Of a stretch of 64,000 nucleotides of DNA, positions 43,566 to 51,994 are shown piece after piece. The notes under the pieces are model-generated. The model ran no database searches and was not told the DNA's origin. It saw only the letters and a program-made list of their open reading frames with translations. Source of the DNA: Anaerolineales bacterium (GTDB taxonomy: Bacteria > Chloroflexota > Anaerolineae > Anaerolineales > Villigracilaceae); contig JACKAV010000002.1 of assembly GCA_020634895.1 (NCBI GenBank), positions 248,001 through 312,000 of the forward strand. The letters are read 5' to 3'. Each line of letters starts with the position of its first letter. The stretch's first letter is position 1. The position numbers were made by a program, and so were the translations under genes.

Positions 43566-45533
43566 ATGCTTAAACCTGAAGACAATTCACAAACATCCAT
43601 CATTGAAAGAGCAGCAGATTACAAGCCGCCGCGGACGTTACGCTCCTGGCTTATCGGTCGTCCATTATCAACTGCGGACGCGTCGCATCAAACCATCGGG
43701 AAGATGGTCGGACTCGCAGTCTTCGCATCGGACGCGCTTTCCTCCACTGCGTACGCCACGCAGGAAATTCTCGTCATCCTAGCCGCGGCAGGGACCGCCG
43801 CGTTCGGTATCGTATTCCCAATTTCCATCGCCATCGTGATCCTGCTGGGAATCGTCACCATCTCTTATGAGCAGACCATTCACGCCTATCCAGACGGCGG
43901 CGGCGCTTATATCGTGGCGCGCGATAACCTCGGCGAGTTCCCTGCCTTGATTGCTGGAGCGTCCCTGCTGACAGATTACATCCTGACAGTTTCCGTGTCG
44001 ATCGCTTCGGGTGTGGCGCAGATCACGTCTGCATTTCCCGCCTTATACGATTACCGCGTGATCCTATCTGTCGCTTTCATCATGTTCGTGATGATCATGA
44101 ACCTGCGCGGCGTCAAAGAATCAGGGACAGCTTTCGCCATCCCGACCTATTTCTTTGTGACCATGATGTTCATTGCGGTCGGCTCGGGGCTGTTCCGCCT
44201 GCTGATTACAAACTCGCTCGGAGTTGTGATCGACCCGCCCGAAATGGAAGTTGTGACTGGACTTTCTGCGATCACACCGTTCCTGATCCTGCACGCATTC
44301 GCAAGCGGCACCACTGCATTGACAGGTGTTGAAGCGATCTCGAACGGGATCACTGCCTTCAAGGAACCGCGCAGCAAGAATGCAGGTATCACATTGATCT
44401 GGATGTCATTGATCCTTGGCTCGCTCTTCCTCGGTATTTCGTTCATTGCAAAAGAGATCGGTGTTATTCCCGCCGAAAGCGAAACGGTCATTTCACAGCT
44501 CGCCAGAACGGTCTTCGCCGGACGCGGCACGTTGTACCTGATGTTGATCGGCGCGACCACGGTCATTTTGATCATGGCGGCAAATACCGCCTTCGCCGAT
44601 TTCCCAAGACTGGGTGCGTTGGTCGCCAAGGACGGATTCCTTCCACGCCAGCTCACCTACCGCGGAAGCCGTCTCGTCTATTCGCGCGGCATCGTCGCAC
44701 TGGCGGGAATCGCATCCATTATTTTGATCATCTTCAAAGCAAGCGTGACGCGGCTCATCCCCTTGTATGCCATCGGCGTGTTCCTTTCATTTAGTTTGTC
44801 ACAGGGCGGTATGGCATTGCGCTGGTTCAAGATCGGCAAACTGAAACCCGGCGAGGAAAAAGTGGAACGCGGCTCCACCCTGCGCTTTGTAAAAGACTGG
44901 CCCATCAAGATGGTCATCAACGGGTTTGGCGCGGTCTGTACCGCCATCGTGATGATGGTCTTCGCCATCACCAAATTCCATGACGGCGCCTGGGTCGTGC
45001 TGATCCTCATCCCAACCCTCATCGCTTCCTTCTGGATGATCCACCGTCACTACAACGGGCTCGCCAAAAAACTTTCGCTCGATAACTTCGGCGCCATCCC
45101 GCCGCATGCCACCCGCCACCGCGTGATCATGCCGGTCAGCGGTGTACATCAGGGAACCCTGGCGGCGCTTCATTACGCCCGCAGGCTTTCGGATGACATC
45201 ACCGCAGTCCACGTCACCATCGAACCGGCGGATGCAGAAAAGGTGCGCCAAAAATGGGAGACGTGGGGCGAAGGCACGCGCATGGTCATGTTGAATTCGC
45301 CCTACCGCCTCTTCCTCGAACCATTGCTGGGATATATTGCCGAAGTTTCGCGTCAGCGACAGCCGGGTGAGACCATCACCATCGTCGTGCCGGAATTCGT
45401 CTCGAACAGCCGTGTGACCAGCGCCCTGCACACCAACACCGCAGACCTGCTCCGAAGTCAACTAAAACGTCAACGCGGAATTGTCATCATCAATGTGCCG
45501 TATCAAGTAAATGATGACGAGGTTGGGTTATAG
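43566..45533 (+). CDS. KimA-like potassium importer (APC/KUP superfamily)
   Basis: 655 residues, about twelve membrane helices (45-475) and a C-terminal cytoplasmic tail. It agrees well with B. subtilis KimA (YdaO): 'ASDALSSTAYATQEILVILA', AYPDGGGAYIVARDNLGE, 'GASLLTDYILTVSVSIASG', 'SAFPALYDY', LTGVEAISNGITAFKEP, 'AANTAFADFPRL', and the tail 'HRVIMPVSGVHQGTLAALHYARRLSDDITAVHV'. KimA is a high-affinity K+ proton symporter that c-di-AMP inhibits. No c-di-AMP riboswitch is seen upstream. The KdpDE-like pair immediately upstream supports a role in K+ uptake. An amino-acid permease role is less likely. Confidence 0.85.
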   Translation: MLKPEDNSQTSIIERAADYKPPRTLRSWLIGRPLSTADASHQTIGKMVGLAVFASDALSSTAYATQEILVILAAAGTAAFGIVFPISIAIVILLGIVTISYEQTIHAYPDGGGAYIVARDNLGEFPALIAGASLLTDYILTVSVSIASGVAQITSAFPALYDYRVILSVAFIMFVMIMNLRGVKESGTAFAIPTYFFVTMMFIAVGSGLFRLLITNSLGVVIDPPEMEVVTGLSAITPFLILHAFASGTTALTGVEAISNGITAFKEPRSKNAGITLIWMSLILGSLFLGISFIAKEIGVIPAESETVISQLARTVFAGRGTLYLMLIGATTVILIMAANTAFADFPRLGALVAKDGFLPRQLTYRGSRLVYSRGIVALAGIASIILIIFKASVTRLIPLYAIGVFLSFSLSQGGMALRWFKIGKLKPGEEKVERGSTLRFVKDWPIKMVINGFGAVCTAIVMMVFAITKFHDGAWVVLILIPTLIASFWMIHRHYNGLAKKLSLDNFGAIPPHATRHRVIMPVSGVHQGTLAALHYARRLSDDITAVHVTIEPADAEKVRQKWETWGEGTRMVMLNSPYRLFLEPLLGYIAEVSRQRQPGETITIVVPEFVSNSRVTSALHTNTADLLRSQLKRQRGIVIINVPYQVNDDEVGL

Positions 45534-45548
45534 TTGGTTATAGATCGC

Positions 45549-45589
45549 AATCAAAAAACGACTTTCACTTGGAAAGTCGTTTTTTGATT
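45549..45589. terminator. Long bidirectional terminator
   Basis: AATCAAAAAACGACTTTC and its perfect 18-base complement are separated by a five-base loop, with T/A runs on both sides. It ends the KimA and GntR-type regulator transcripts, which converge here. Confidence 0.92.
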
Positions 45590-46683
45590 TAAGTAACCCA
45601 GGTAACTGTACCGGTTTGGGTCGTGTCATATCCGCCCAAATTATTAATGACAGATTTCGTTTGTTTGGTGCCCAGCGACCTTTTGAGAATTTGAATGGAT
45701 TTGTCGCCCCAATTTTCAAAAGGAATGATGAGGTCATAACGTTCAGTCGTCAAAGGCTTGAAATCAAGTCCAAAAGACAGAGCGGCTGTTTCCACTCCCA
45801 CTCCAACATTTGCCTGTCCTTTGCTGATGGTGCGAGCGACTTCGGAATGGGTCATCTTTTCTTCATCATAGCCAAGGATGCCGGACGAATTGATTTTCAA
45901 GCTGCGCAATTGAGCATCCAACCAGACTCGGGTGCCAGAGCCCTGTTGACGGTTTACAAAATGCGCCCCTGCCTTGGTCAGGCTTTTCAGACTTTCGATT
46001 CCCAATGGGTTTCCTGCTGGAACAATTAACCCCACACGGCGATGAGCAAGGGTAAGCATTGCCACTTTTTGCCCTGGCAATAATTTGCGGATGAACGGCT
46101 CGTTATAAGTATCGGTATTCTCATCCCAAAGATGACAACCTGCCAGGTCCGCTTTTTTCTCTGCAAGAGCAATAAGTCCGCCAAGGCTGCCTGTGAAAGA
46201 TAAATGCAGCGAGAGTTCCGGATTGTTCTCGTGATATTGCGAAGCAATCAACGCAAGGGATGGGTCATGGCTGCCAACAAAACGCAAAACGTCTGGCGGG
46301 GTCTCTTCGGGTTGGGCGGAAAATGTCCGCCAACGATCAAGTGCCACGCGCAGGGATAGTTCCACTTCATCCGGAGAATACCCCGCAGTCATAATCTCCA
46401 GCAGGAAAGCTTCCATGCGGTTGAACAACGCCGCACGGCGCATGGGGGTTTGACCCTGTTCCGGAATATATTCAACCACATTTGTCCCCTTCCCCACATG
46501 GCTGACAACCAATCCCTGATGCGCCAATTCCTGATATGCGCGCATGATGGTTCCTGTAGTGCAATTCCACTGTTTGGTCATCTTACGCATGGGCGGCAAT
46601 GACGATCCAGGTTTTATAGCACCTGAAAGAATATCATCACGAATTGCTTCAACAATTTGCCGGTAGAGGTGGCTTGATTCCAT
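45589..46683 (-). CDS. GntR-type HTH regulator with PBP-like ligand domain
   Basis: 364 residues. The GntR winged helix is at about 5-70 (YRQIVEAIRDDILSGAIKPGSSLPPMRKMTKQW...GTIMRAYQELAHQGLV). A coiled linker is followed by a periplasmic-binding-protein-like domain (about 130-360; FVGSHDPSLALIASQY, 'LHLSFTGSLGGLIAL', HLWDENTDTYN, RQQGSGTRVWLDAQL). The latter is like the molybdate/tungstate-binding-like regulators (PBP_like). It is downstream of two aldehyde dehydrogenase genes on the same strand and may control them. A TATATT six bases before the ATG implies a leaderless mRNA. Confidence 0.85.
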   Translation of the reverse strand: MESSHLYRQIVEAIRDDILSGAIKPGSSLPPMRKMTKQWNCTTGTIMRAYQELAHQGLVVSHVGKGTNVVEYIPEQGQTPMRRAALFNRMEAFLLEIMTAGYSPDEVELSLRVALDRWRTFSAQPEETPPDVLRFVGSHDPSLALIASQYHENNPELSLHLSFTGSLGGLIALAEKKADLAGCHLWDENTDTYNEPFIRKLLPGQKVAMLTLAHRRVGLIVPAGNPLGIESLKSLTKAGAHFVNRQQGSGTRVWLDAQLRSLKINSSGILGYDEEKMTHSEVARTISKGQANVGVGVETAALSFGLDFKPLTTERYDLIIPFENWGDKSIQILKRSLGTKQTKSVINNLGGYDTTQTGTVTWVT

Positions 46684-46714
46684 AAATTTAATATATCATG
46701 AGTCTGTCTTAAAT

Positions 46715-46747
46715 AAAACAGAGCGGGATGCATACCCGCCCTGTTTT
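46715..46747 (-). terminator. Terminator after the aldehyde dehydrogenase operon
   Basis: On the minus strand AAAACAGGGCGGG and CCCGCTCTGTTTT form a stem with one mismatch over a seven-base loop, followed by TTTTATTT. It separates the dehydrogenase operon from the regulator gene. Confidence 0.75.
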
Positions 46748-46754
46748 GTGTGTC

Positions 46755-48194
46755 TTATTGAGCGATCATCACATGCTTGGTAATCTGGTAGTCGCCGATC
46801 GCTTCTGCGGACAGGTCCTTGCCGAAGCCGGATTGCTTGAACCCGCCATGCGGGGTTTCGGATGTCAACGGAAGATGATCGTTGATCCAAACCGTACCAA
46901 ATTCCAGCGCGGAAGAGAGGCGCATGGCACGTCCGATATCGTTGGTGAAGACAGAGGCAGCGAGTCCATAGAGAACATCATTGCCAAGGGAGATCGCCTG
47001 CGCCTCATCTTCGAATTCCTGCACGGTAATAACAGGTCCAAAAACTTCGTTTTGCACAATCTCCCAATCCTGTTGAACGTTGGCAATGACGGTGGGTTCA
47101 AAGTAGTACCCACCAGAAAAATCCTTGGGGATGCCGCCGCCTGTGAGAACTTTTGCGCCCTGCGCTTTGGCACGATCTACAAAGCCTGTCACACGTTCGC
47201 GCTGAATGCCAGAGATCAAGGGACCCATCTGCACACCGTCTTCAAAAGGCAGACCCAGCTTAATACCCTTCATCGCTTCTGTAACAGCTTCCTGAATTTC
47301 TTTGGTGCGCCCTTTGGCAACATAAATACGGGTTGCGGCAGTGCAATCCTGACCGGTGTTCATGGTGGCGGCGATGGATGCTTTGGCTGCGATCAATTCT
47401 GCATCGGCATCGTCAAAGACAATGAATGGGGCTTTACCGCCCAACTCAAGATGGACGCGCTTCAAGGTATCGGAGGCGGTCTTCATGATCTTCTTGCCTG
47501 TGCCTGTAGAACCTGTAAGGCTGATCATGCGGACATCGGGATGTTCGACCAATGCCTGACCTGTATCATTGCCGCCAGTGACGATGTTGACCACGCCGTC
47601 GGGGATGCCGGATTCTTTGATGAGGTCGGCAAGATACAGCGTGGTAAGAGGCGTGCCTGGGGCGGGTTTCAACACAATGGTGCAACCCGCTGCGAGGGCA
47701 GGTCCGATCTTCCAAACCGCCATCATGAAGGGATAATTCCACGGGGCGATCTGTCCAACCACACCGACGGGTTCGCGGCGATACATGGAGGTATAGCCTG
47801 GCATGAATTCACCCGCGTGCGAACCGCTTGTATCACGCGCGGCGCCCGCAAAGAAGCGCAGGTTATCCACGGCAAACGGGATGTCGCCACCGAGGCTGAC
47901 AAAGGCATACGGCTTGCCCGTGTTTTCAGATTCCAGTTTTGCGATCTCTTCGGATTTGGCTTCGATCAGGTCGGCAAGTTTCCACATGAGTTTGGAGCGC
48001 TCGCCCGGGGATTTCTTCGACCAACGCCCATCATAGAAGGCGGTCTTGGCGGCTTGCACGGCGCGATCCACATCGGCACGGCTGGCATCGATCACTTCAG
48101 CGATGATCTTTCCGGTGGCGGGGTCTTCGATCTTCATCATGTTTCCGCCCTGCGTGTCCTGCCATTGTCCGTCGATCCAGAGTTTGTGTTCCAT
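46755..48194 (-). CDS. Aldehyde dehydrogenase, probably γ-aminobutyraldehyde-type
   Basis: 479 residues, full-length NAD(P)+-dependent ALDH. The catalytic Glu is in VHLELGGKAPFIVFDDAD, the nucleophile Cys in NTGQDCTAATRIYV, and the cofactor-binding region is APWNYPFMMAVWKIGPALAAG. The match is closest in pattern to E. coli PatD/YdcW (γ-aminobutyraldehyde dehydrogenase), including DDADAELIAA and MPHGG/FKQSGFGKDLS. It oxidises 4-aminobutanal to GABA in that enzyme, and may act here downstream of the omega-aminotransferase. The substrate is inferred, not shown. Confidence 0.85.
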   Translation of the reverse strand: MEHKLWIDGQWQDTQGGNMMKIEDPATGKIIAEVIDASRADVDRAVQAAKTAFYDGRWSKKSPGERSKLMWKLADLIEAKSEEIAKLESENTGKPYAFVSLGGDIPFAVDNLRFFAGAARDTSGSHAGEFMPGYTSMYRREPVGVVGQIAPWNYPFMMAVWKIGPALAAGCTIVLKPAPGTPLTTLYLADLIKESGIPDGVVNIVTGGNDTGQALVEHPDVRMISLTGSTGTGKKIMKTASDTLKRVHLELGGKAPFIVFDDADAELIAAKASIAATMNTGQDCTAATRIYVAKGRTKEIQEAVTEAMKGIKLGLPFEDGVQMGPLISGIQRERVTGFVDRAKAQGAKVLTGGGIPKDFSGGYYFEPTVIANVQQDWEIVQNEVFGPVITVQEFEDEAQAISLGNDVLYGLAASVFTNDIGRAMRLSSALEFGTVWINDHLPLTSETPHGGFKQSGFGKDLSAEAIGDYQITKHVMIAQ

Positions 48195-48217
48195 GAAATT
48201 CTCTCCTTTGGGTTGAG

Positions 48218-49651
48218 TTATGAATTCAGACGAATCGCAACCAACTGAATATTGGTCATATCTTCCATTGCAAATTTGACGCCTTCACGTCCAAGTCCGC
48301 TTTGACGGTTGCCGCCGTAAGGCATGTGGTCGGCGCGGAAGTTGGGTGTGTCGTTAACGATCACACCGCCGAAGTTTAATTTTCTAACGGCTTTGAAGAC
48401 GCGATCTACGTCCTTGGTAAAGACCCCCACCTGCAGACCAAATTTTGAATCGTTTGCCTGTTGCAATGCAGACTCAAAATCATCACTTGAAATAACAGAT
48501 GCAACCGGTCCGAAGGTTTCTTCGGCGATCACTCTCATATCCGCATCCACATTAGACAGCACAGTTGGATAGTAAACCGTTCCTTCGCGCCTGCCGCCTG
48601 TCAACACATTGGCGCCGGAATCTTGTGCCTCTTTGACCCAATTTTCAATGCGATCTACTTCCTTCGTATCGATCATCGGACCAACATCTACACGTTCATC
48701 CAACGGGTCGCCCACTACCATGTCTTCTGTTGCCTTGACGAATTTCTCCGAGAACGGTTCAAATACCTGTTTTTGGCTGTAAATTCGTTGAACCGAAATA
48801 CACACCTGGCCCGAATTATAGAAAGCGCCCAATGCACAACGTTTGGCGACAAAGTCCAGGTCCGCATCGGGAGCAACGACTACGGGAGAATTATTTCCAA
48901 GTTCGAGGGTGACTTTCTTGATTCCCGCCACCGACAAAATATGACGTCCAATTTCGGGTGAACCCGTAAAGGTGATCTTATCCACACGCTCATCAGTAAT
49001 GAGCCATTCACCCACAGTTCCGCCCGAACCAACAACCAGATTGATCGCACCGGCAGGCAACCCGGCTTCCTGCAAAATCTGGCACAACTTCACAGCCGCC
49101 AATGGCGTAGTAGTAGCCGGTTTGAGCACAAGGGTATTTCCCGCAGCGAGAGCAGGCGCCACTTTATGAGCAACCAAATTGAGGGGAAAGTTGAACGGGC
49201 TGATCGCGGCGATCACACCTACAGGACGGCGAGACCAATAACCAAAATAGCCTTCGCCCGAAGGTACGGCATCCAGCGGAATAGTCTCGCCGTGAATACG
49301 TTTGGCTTCTTCGGCAGCGATGGTGAAAACACTTACTGCGCGATCCACTTCGGCGCACGCAAATTTGAGTGCCTTACCAGCTTCTGCAGCAATAGTTTTG
49401 GCAAGATCATCCGCCCGTTCGCTCATAAGCTCAGCAGTTCGCAATAGGATACCTGCGCGTTTATGAGCCGGCATCTCCGCCATCACATCTTCGGCGCGTT
49501 CAGCAGCAGCCAGAGCCGTATCAAGATCTTCCCTTCGTGCAGTTGGCAAAACCCCGATGATTTCACCGTTATACTTATTCTTTACTTCGAGCTCTGCACC
49601 TCCCCCAACCCATTGACCATCAATCAGAAGCTTATATTCCATATCTGCCAT
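48218..49651 (-). CDS. Aldehyde dehydrogenase (lactaldehyde/GAPN-like clade)
   Basis: 477 residues. The catalytic Glu is in VTLELGNNSPVVV and the Cys in NSGQVCISVQRIY. The 'ISPFNFPLNLVAHKVAPALAAGN' block and the NFGGVIVNDTPNFRADHMPYGGNRQSG end fit the lactaldehyde, phosphonoacetaldehyde and non-phosphorylating GAPDH clade. It starts the two-gene operon, 23 bases before the second dehydrogenase, which is a different clade. A palindrome lies in its promoter. M4 (49642) is an alternative start. Confidence 0.85.
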   Translation of the reverse strand: MADMEYKLLIDGQWVGGGAELEVKNKYNGEIIGVLPTARREDLDTALAAAERAEDVMAEMPAHKRAGILLRTAELMSERADDLAKTIAAEAGKALKFACAEVDRAVSVFTIAAEEAKRIHGETIPLDAVPSGEGYFGYWSRRPVGVIAAISPFNFPLNLVAHKVAPALAAGNTLVLKPATTTPLAAVKLCQILQEAGLPAGAINLVVGSGGTVGEWLITDERVDKITFTGSPEIGRHILSVAGIKKVTLELGNNSPVVVAPDADLDFVAKRCALGAFYNSGQVCISVQRIYSQKQVFEPFSEKFVKATEDMVVGDPLDERVDVGPMIDTKEVDRIENWVKEAQDSGANVLTGGRREGTVYYPTVLSNVDADMRVIAEETFGPVASVISSDDFESALQQANDSKFGLQVGVFTKDVDRVFKAVRKLNFGGVIVNDTPNFRADHMPYGGNRQSGLGREGVKFAMEDMTNIQLVAIRLNS

Positions 49652-49670
49652 CCTTCATCAAAGTATCCGC

Positions 49671-49699
49671 ATATTATACCAATTGTAATGTTACAAACA
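49671..49699 (-). promoter_or_regulatory. Aldehyde dehydrogenase operon promoter with palindromic operator
   Basis: TTGTAA-TG-TTACAA (49683-49696) is a perfect 6-base inverted repeat overlapping the -35/spacer region, with TATAAT on the minus strand at 49676-49671. A repressor could bind here; the GntR-type gene nearby is the simplest candidate. Confidence 0.5.
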
Positions 49700-49759
49700 G
49701 CACAATACACAGGCGGGGATACTTAAGAGAAATAGCGGAATAATGTGAAACCTTACCCC

Positions 49760-49879
49760 AAAATCATTAAACAAAAAACCGCCTTCGGGTTAGGCGGTTT
49801 CCTTACAAGCTGTCGGGGTGCGGGGATTTGCGACAGTCCTCGTAGTGGAAACCCCGGACCTCACGGACCCGAACCGTGC
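49760..49879. repeat. Duplicated copy of the tRNA-Pro 3' part and its terminator
   Basis: This stretch repeats 51817-51918 with about 97% identity over roughly 100 aligned bases, apart from a 19-base insertion (49831-49849). It includes the terminator hairpin (49776-49800). The pair bounds the 1.9-kb segment between them. Confidence 0.85.
49813..49879 (-). pseudogene. tRNA-Pro 3' fragment with 19-base insertion
   Basis: On the minus strand it holds the anticodon arm, T arm and acceptor 3' strand of tRNA-Pro(CGG), identical to the intact gene at 51871 except for 19 extra bases in the T loop (49831-49849). The D arm and 5' acceptor strand are missing, so it cannot make a tRNA. Confidence 0.8.
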
Positions 49880-50038
49880 ACTCCGGAACAGATTTTCCAA
49901 AACCCCTCCAATCAACACGAATTACTGTTCTAACATTTAGAAAATCAGCCCCAACCTGCCTTACATGAATGAAAGGTTGGAACAGCGCAAAATGCCATAA
50001 AATATTCTGCAACAATACCCAAGGAGGGGGCAACGCAG

Positions 50039-51262
50039 ATGAACCCCAAATACAAAACAAAACAGTACGAACTCTTTGAGCCTGTAAAGGTCTTTATTGC
50101 ATTGATGCTGGTGGCGTTATATTTCTTTTTGCCCAAGGCTGAACCCAATATCCAGCAACCCCAAACTCCAATACAGGAGGTTTCTCAAAAACTACTGCCT
50201 GCCATTCCCAACGCTGGAGCGCAATGTGCGTCAAGTTGCCAGAGATCGGTCTGCGTAGATTGGGACCCCACCCCATGTGGTTCTCATACTTGGGATATTG
50301 GTTGCTGTTTGGCTTACGATACTGTGTGTGATCCTGGCTGCTCAGAAGACCCCGGTGATGGCGGTAGCGGCGGACCGAGTTATTCCCCGCCGACAATCTT
50401 GCACACCTTCAATTGTTCTGACAGCCTGATAGGATAGGCGTTAGATATGGGAACTTGATGCAGGAACACAAATATCAGGCATGCTGACAGTCGGTGGACC
50501 CGGTGGATGTAACTCGCTCTACATTTATATTGTCCCTGACCTCTGGATTTACACGGAACCGTGTTTCGTAATTTCAGGGCTTCAGTCAGAGAACTAGAAT
50601 CGGAGGAAGACCTTAATTATGGGGATTCGCGTCGAATTTTCACCGGGGTTTTGTCTTTTTGTTATGTTGGGGATGGACAGCCCGTTTGTGCGATTAACTA
50701 TACCTGCTGGACAAGCCTGATACTCGAACCTGTTTTACCAGATATTAACAAGTGAAGGCGTATTACAACCTGAATGATGGAACGACTATCCCCTTTTCAC
50801 CAAACTATGATTTCAGACAGGACAAAGAATTTAGATCGACAAAATATGGAGTGCTATGGAGTAAAAATTTAGGGATACCTGTAGCTGAAATTTAACTTAC
50901 CATATACATTGCCATCTAACGCTCCAGATAAAATTGACACAGAGCTTGCCATTGAGACCTATTTTTATGCAAACCCAGATAGTCGAAATTATTCAATACT
51001 CACAGGTATTAAATTCAACGCCCAAAGCAACGGCAGAGTAAGAGTGCTTTTAGACCCAACAGGCGAATATATTTTAATTGTAGAATGGCAATGCAATGAT
51101 GATGGCATCCCGTGCGGGATGCATCCCCTTAATGCCGATAAAGTTTATGATACAGTCTTGACACTGGTGCGCTGGCGCACCCAAGAGCGACAAGAATTAA
51201 ATGGAAGCACGATTTTTATTTCGCGAAAGGATGCTCTGCCTATTGTGTTGAAAGTGAAATAA
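50039..51262 (+). pseudogene. Decayed gene for a Cys-rich exported protein (several frameshifts)
   Basis: The first segment (50039-50437) encodes an N-terminal membrane helix (FEPVKVFIALMLVALYFFL) and a Cys-rich region (CASSCQRSVCVDWDPTPCGSHTWDIGCC). Good coding continues in a second frame from 50445 (ELDAGTQISGMLTVGGPGG...), in a third segment near 50580-50755 (FTGVLSFCYVGDGQPVC), in another frame at 50758-50895 (TTIPFSPNYDFRQDKEF) and again from 50885 to 51262 (DKIDTELAIETYFY...). At least three frameshifts are needed to join them, plus internal stops (50595, 50718, 50775). Assembly errors are possible but unlikely to cluster like this. No family recognised. Confidence 0.6.
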
Positions 51263-51295
51263 TATGAAAAAATTATCACTCTACTTTCAACTGGA

Positions 51296-51631
51296 ATGTT
51301 GATTATCACCTTGCTTTCGCTATTTCTTTACTTGCATGTGAGCATAATGCTTGGCATTACTTCCATATTATTTGCCTTCTCCCTCTCCACCTACAAAATC
51401 TACACCAAACATGTAGAGTCCGAACACGCCCGCACCAAAATCCTCAAAGAAGTGGGCGTGATGGTGCTCACGCTTGTAATCATCCTTTTCCTCGGCGGGA
51501 TTGCTGCCATGCTGGCGAATGCCCAAGTCAGCGTGAGGTGGGGTGAGGTCGCGGGGATCTTGTCCGCGATTGGGGCGAGTTTTGGGGTCGGGTACATTGT
51601 CCGCGTAGGGGTGGGAAGGTTTGGCAGATAG
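51296..51631 (+). CDS. Small membrane protein, unknown function
   Basis: 111 residues with two or three hydrophobic helices (LIITLLSLFLYLHVSIMLGITSILFAF; VMVLTLVIILFLGGIAAML; GILSAIGASFGVGYIVRVGV). The frame is open further upstream, to 51263, without a better start. I do not recognise it. It lies inside the segment bounded by the tRNA-Pro duplication. Confidence 0.5.
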   Translation: MLIITLLSLFLYLHVSIMLGITSILFAFSLSTYKIYTKHVESEHARTKILKEVGVMVLTLVIILFLGGIAAMLANAQVSVRWGEVAGILSAIGASFGVGYIVRVGVGRFGR

Positions 51632-51649
51632 TCATTCAATCTGCACTAC

Positions 51650-51677
51650 ACCTCACGGTTCGCATCCGTGCGCTCTA
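51650..51677 (-). pseudogene. tRNA anticodon-arm fragment with altered loop
   Basis: On the minus strand TAGAGCGCACGG and CCGTGAGGT match the intact tRNA-Pro exactly, but the seven-base loop between them reads ATGCGAA rather than TTCGGGT. D-arm 5' half, T arm and acceptor are absent. Confidence 0.55.
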
Positions 51678-51833
51678 GCAGACTTTTGATTTATCCTCAG
51701 AATTTTGTGTGGCAAGTATTTCGAATTGTTGAAAACTCATCACGGTTTTATCAAATGCATAGCGTTTTTACCCATTTTCCTCTACTTTTTGCCCATTTCT
51801 GGCAAAAAAAGAGGCTAAAATCATTAAAACAAA

Positions 51834-51858
51834 AAACCGCCTTCGGGTAAGGCGGTTT
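51834..51858 (-). terminator. Terminator of tRNA-Pro
   Basis: On the minus strand AAACCGCCTT and AAGGCGGTTT form a perfect stem, followed by a T run. The same hairpin is found at 49776-49800. Confidence 0.85.
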
Positions 51859-51870
51859 CCTTGCAAGCTG

Positions 51871-51944
51871 TCGGGGTGCGGGGATTTGAACCCCGGACCT
51901 CACGGACCCGAACCGTGCGCTCTACCGGTCTGAGCCACACCCCG
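51871..51944 (-). tRNA. tRNA-Pro (anticodon CGG)
   Basis: A complete 74-base cloverleaf: acceptor CGGGGTG/CACCCCG, D stem GCTC/GAGC, anticodon stem CACGG/CCGTG with loop TTCGGGT (anticodon CGG, G37), T stem CGGGG/CCCCG with loop TTCAAAT, and discriminator A. CCA is not encoded. It reads Pro codon CCG. The terminator follows. Confidence 0.95.
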
Positions 51945-51994
51945 ATTTAACAGCGGGCAGATTATACCATTGGGATTTATTTTGACAAGGCAAA

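Larger units (their letters stand above)
49880..51816. mobile_element. Possible small integrated element or remnant next to tRNA-Pro
   Basis: The 1.94-kb segment between the two copies of the tRNA-Pro 3' part has lower coding quality than its surroundings and contains a decayed exported-protein gene (50039-51262), a short membrane protein (51296-51631) and a second tRNA-derived fragment (51650-51677). No integrase, recombinase or transposase is visible. The arrangement is what integration into a tRNA 3' end followed by loss of most of the element would leave, but a simple duplication is also possible. Confidence 0.45.

Noticed and set aside
46728..48248. A 506-codon open frame on the plus strand opposite the aldehyde dehydrogenases
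   Set aside because: Its frame is the complement of a conserved dehydrogenase with catalytic motifs; its own translation has no family pattern.
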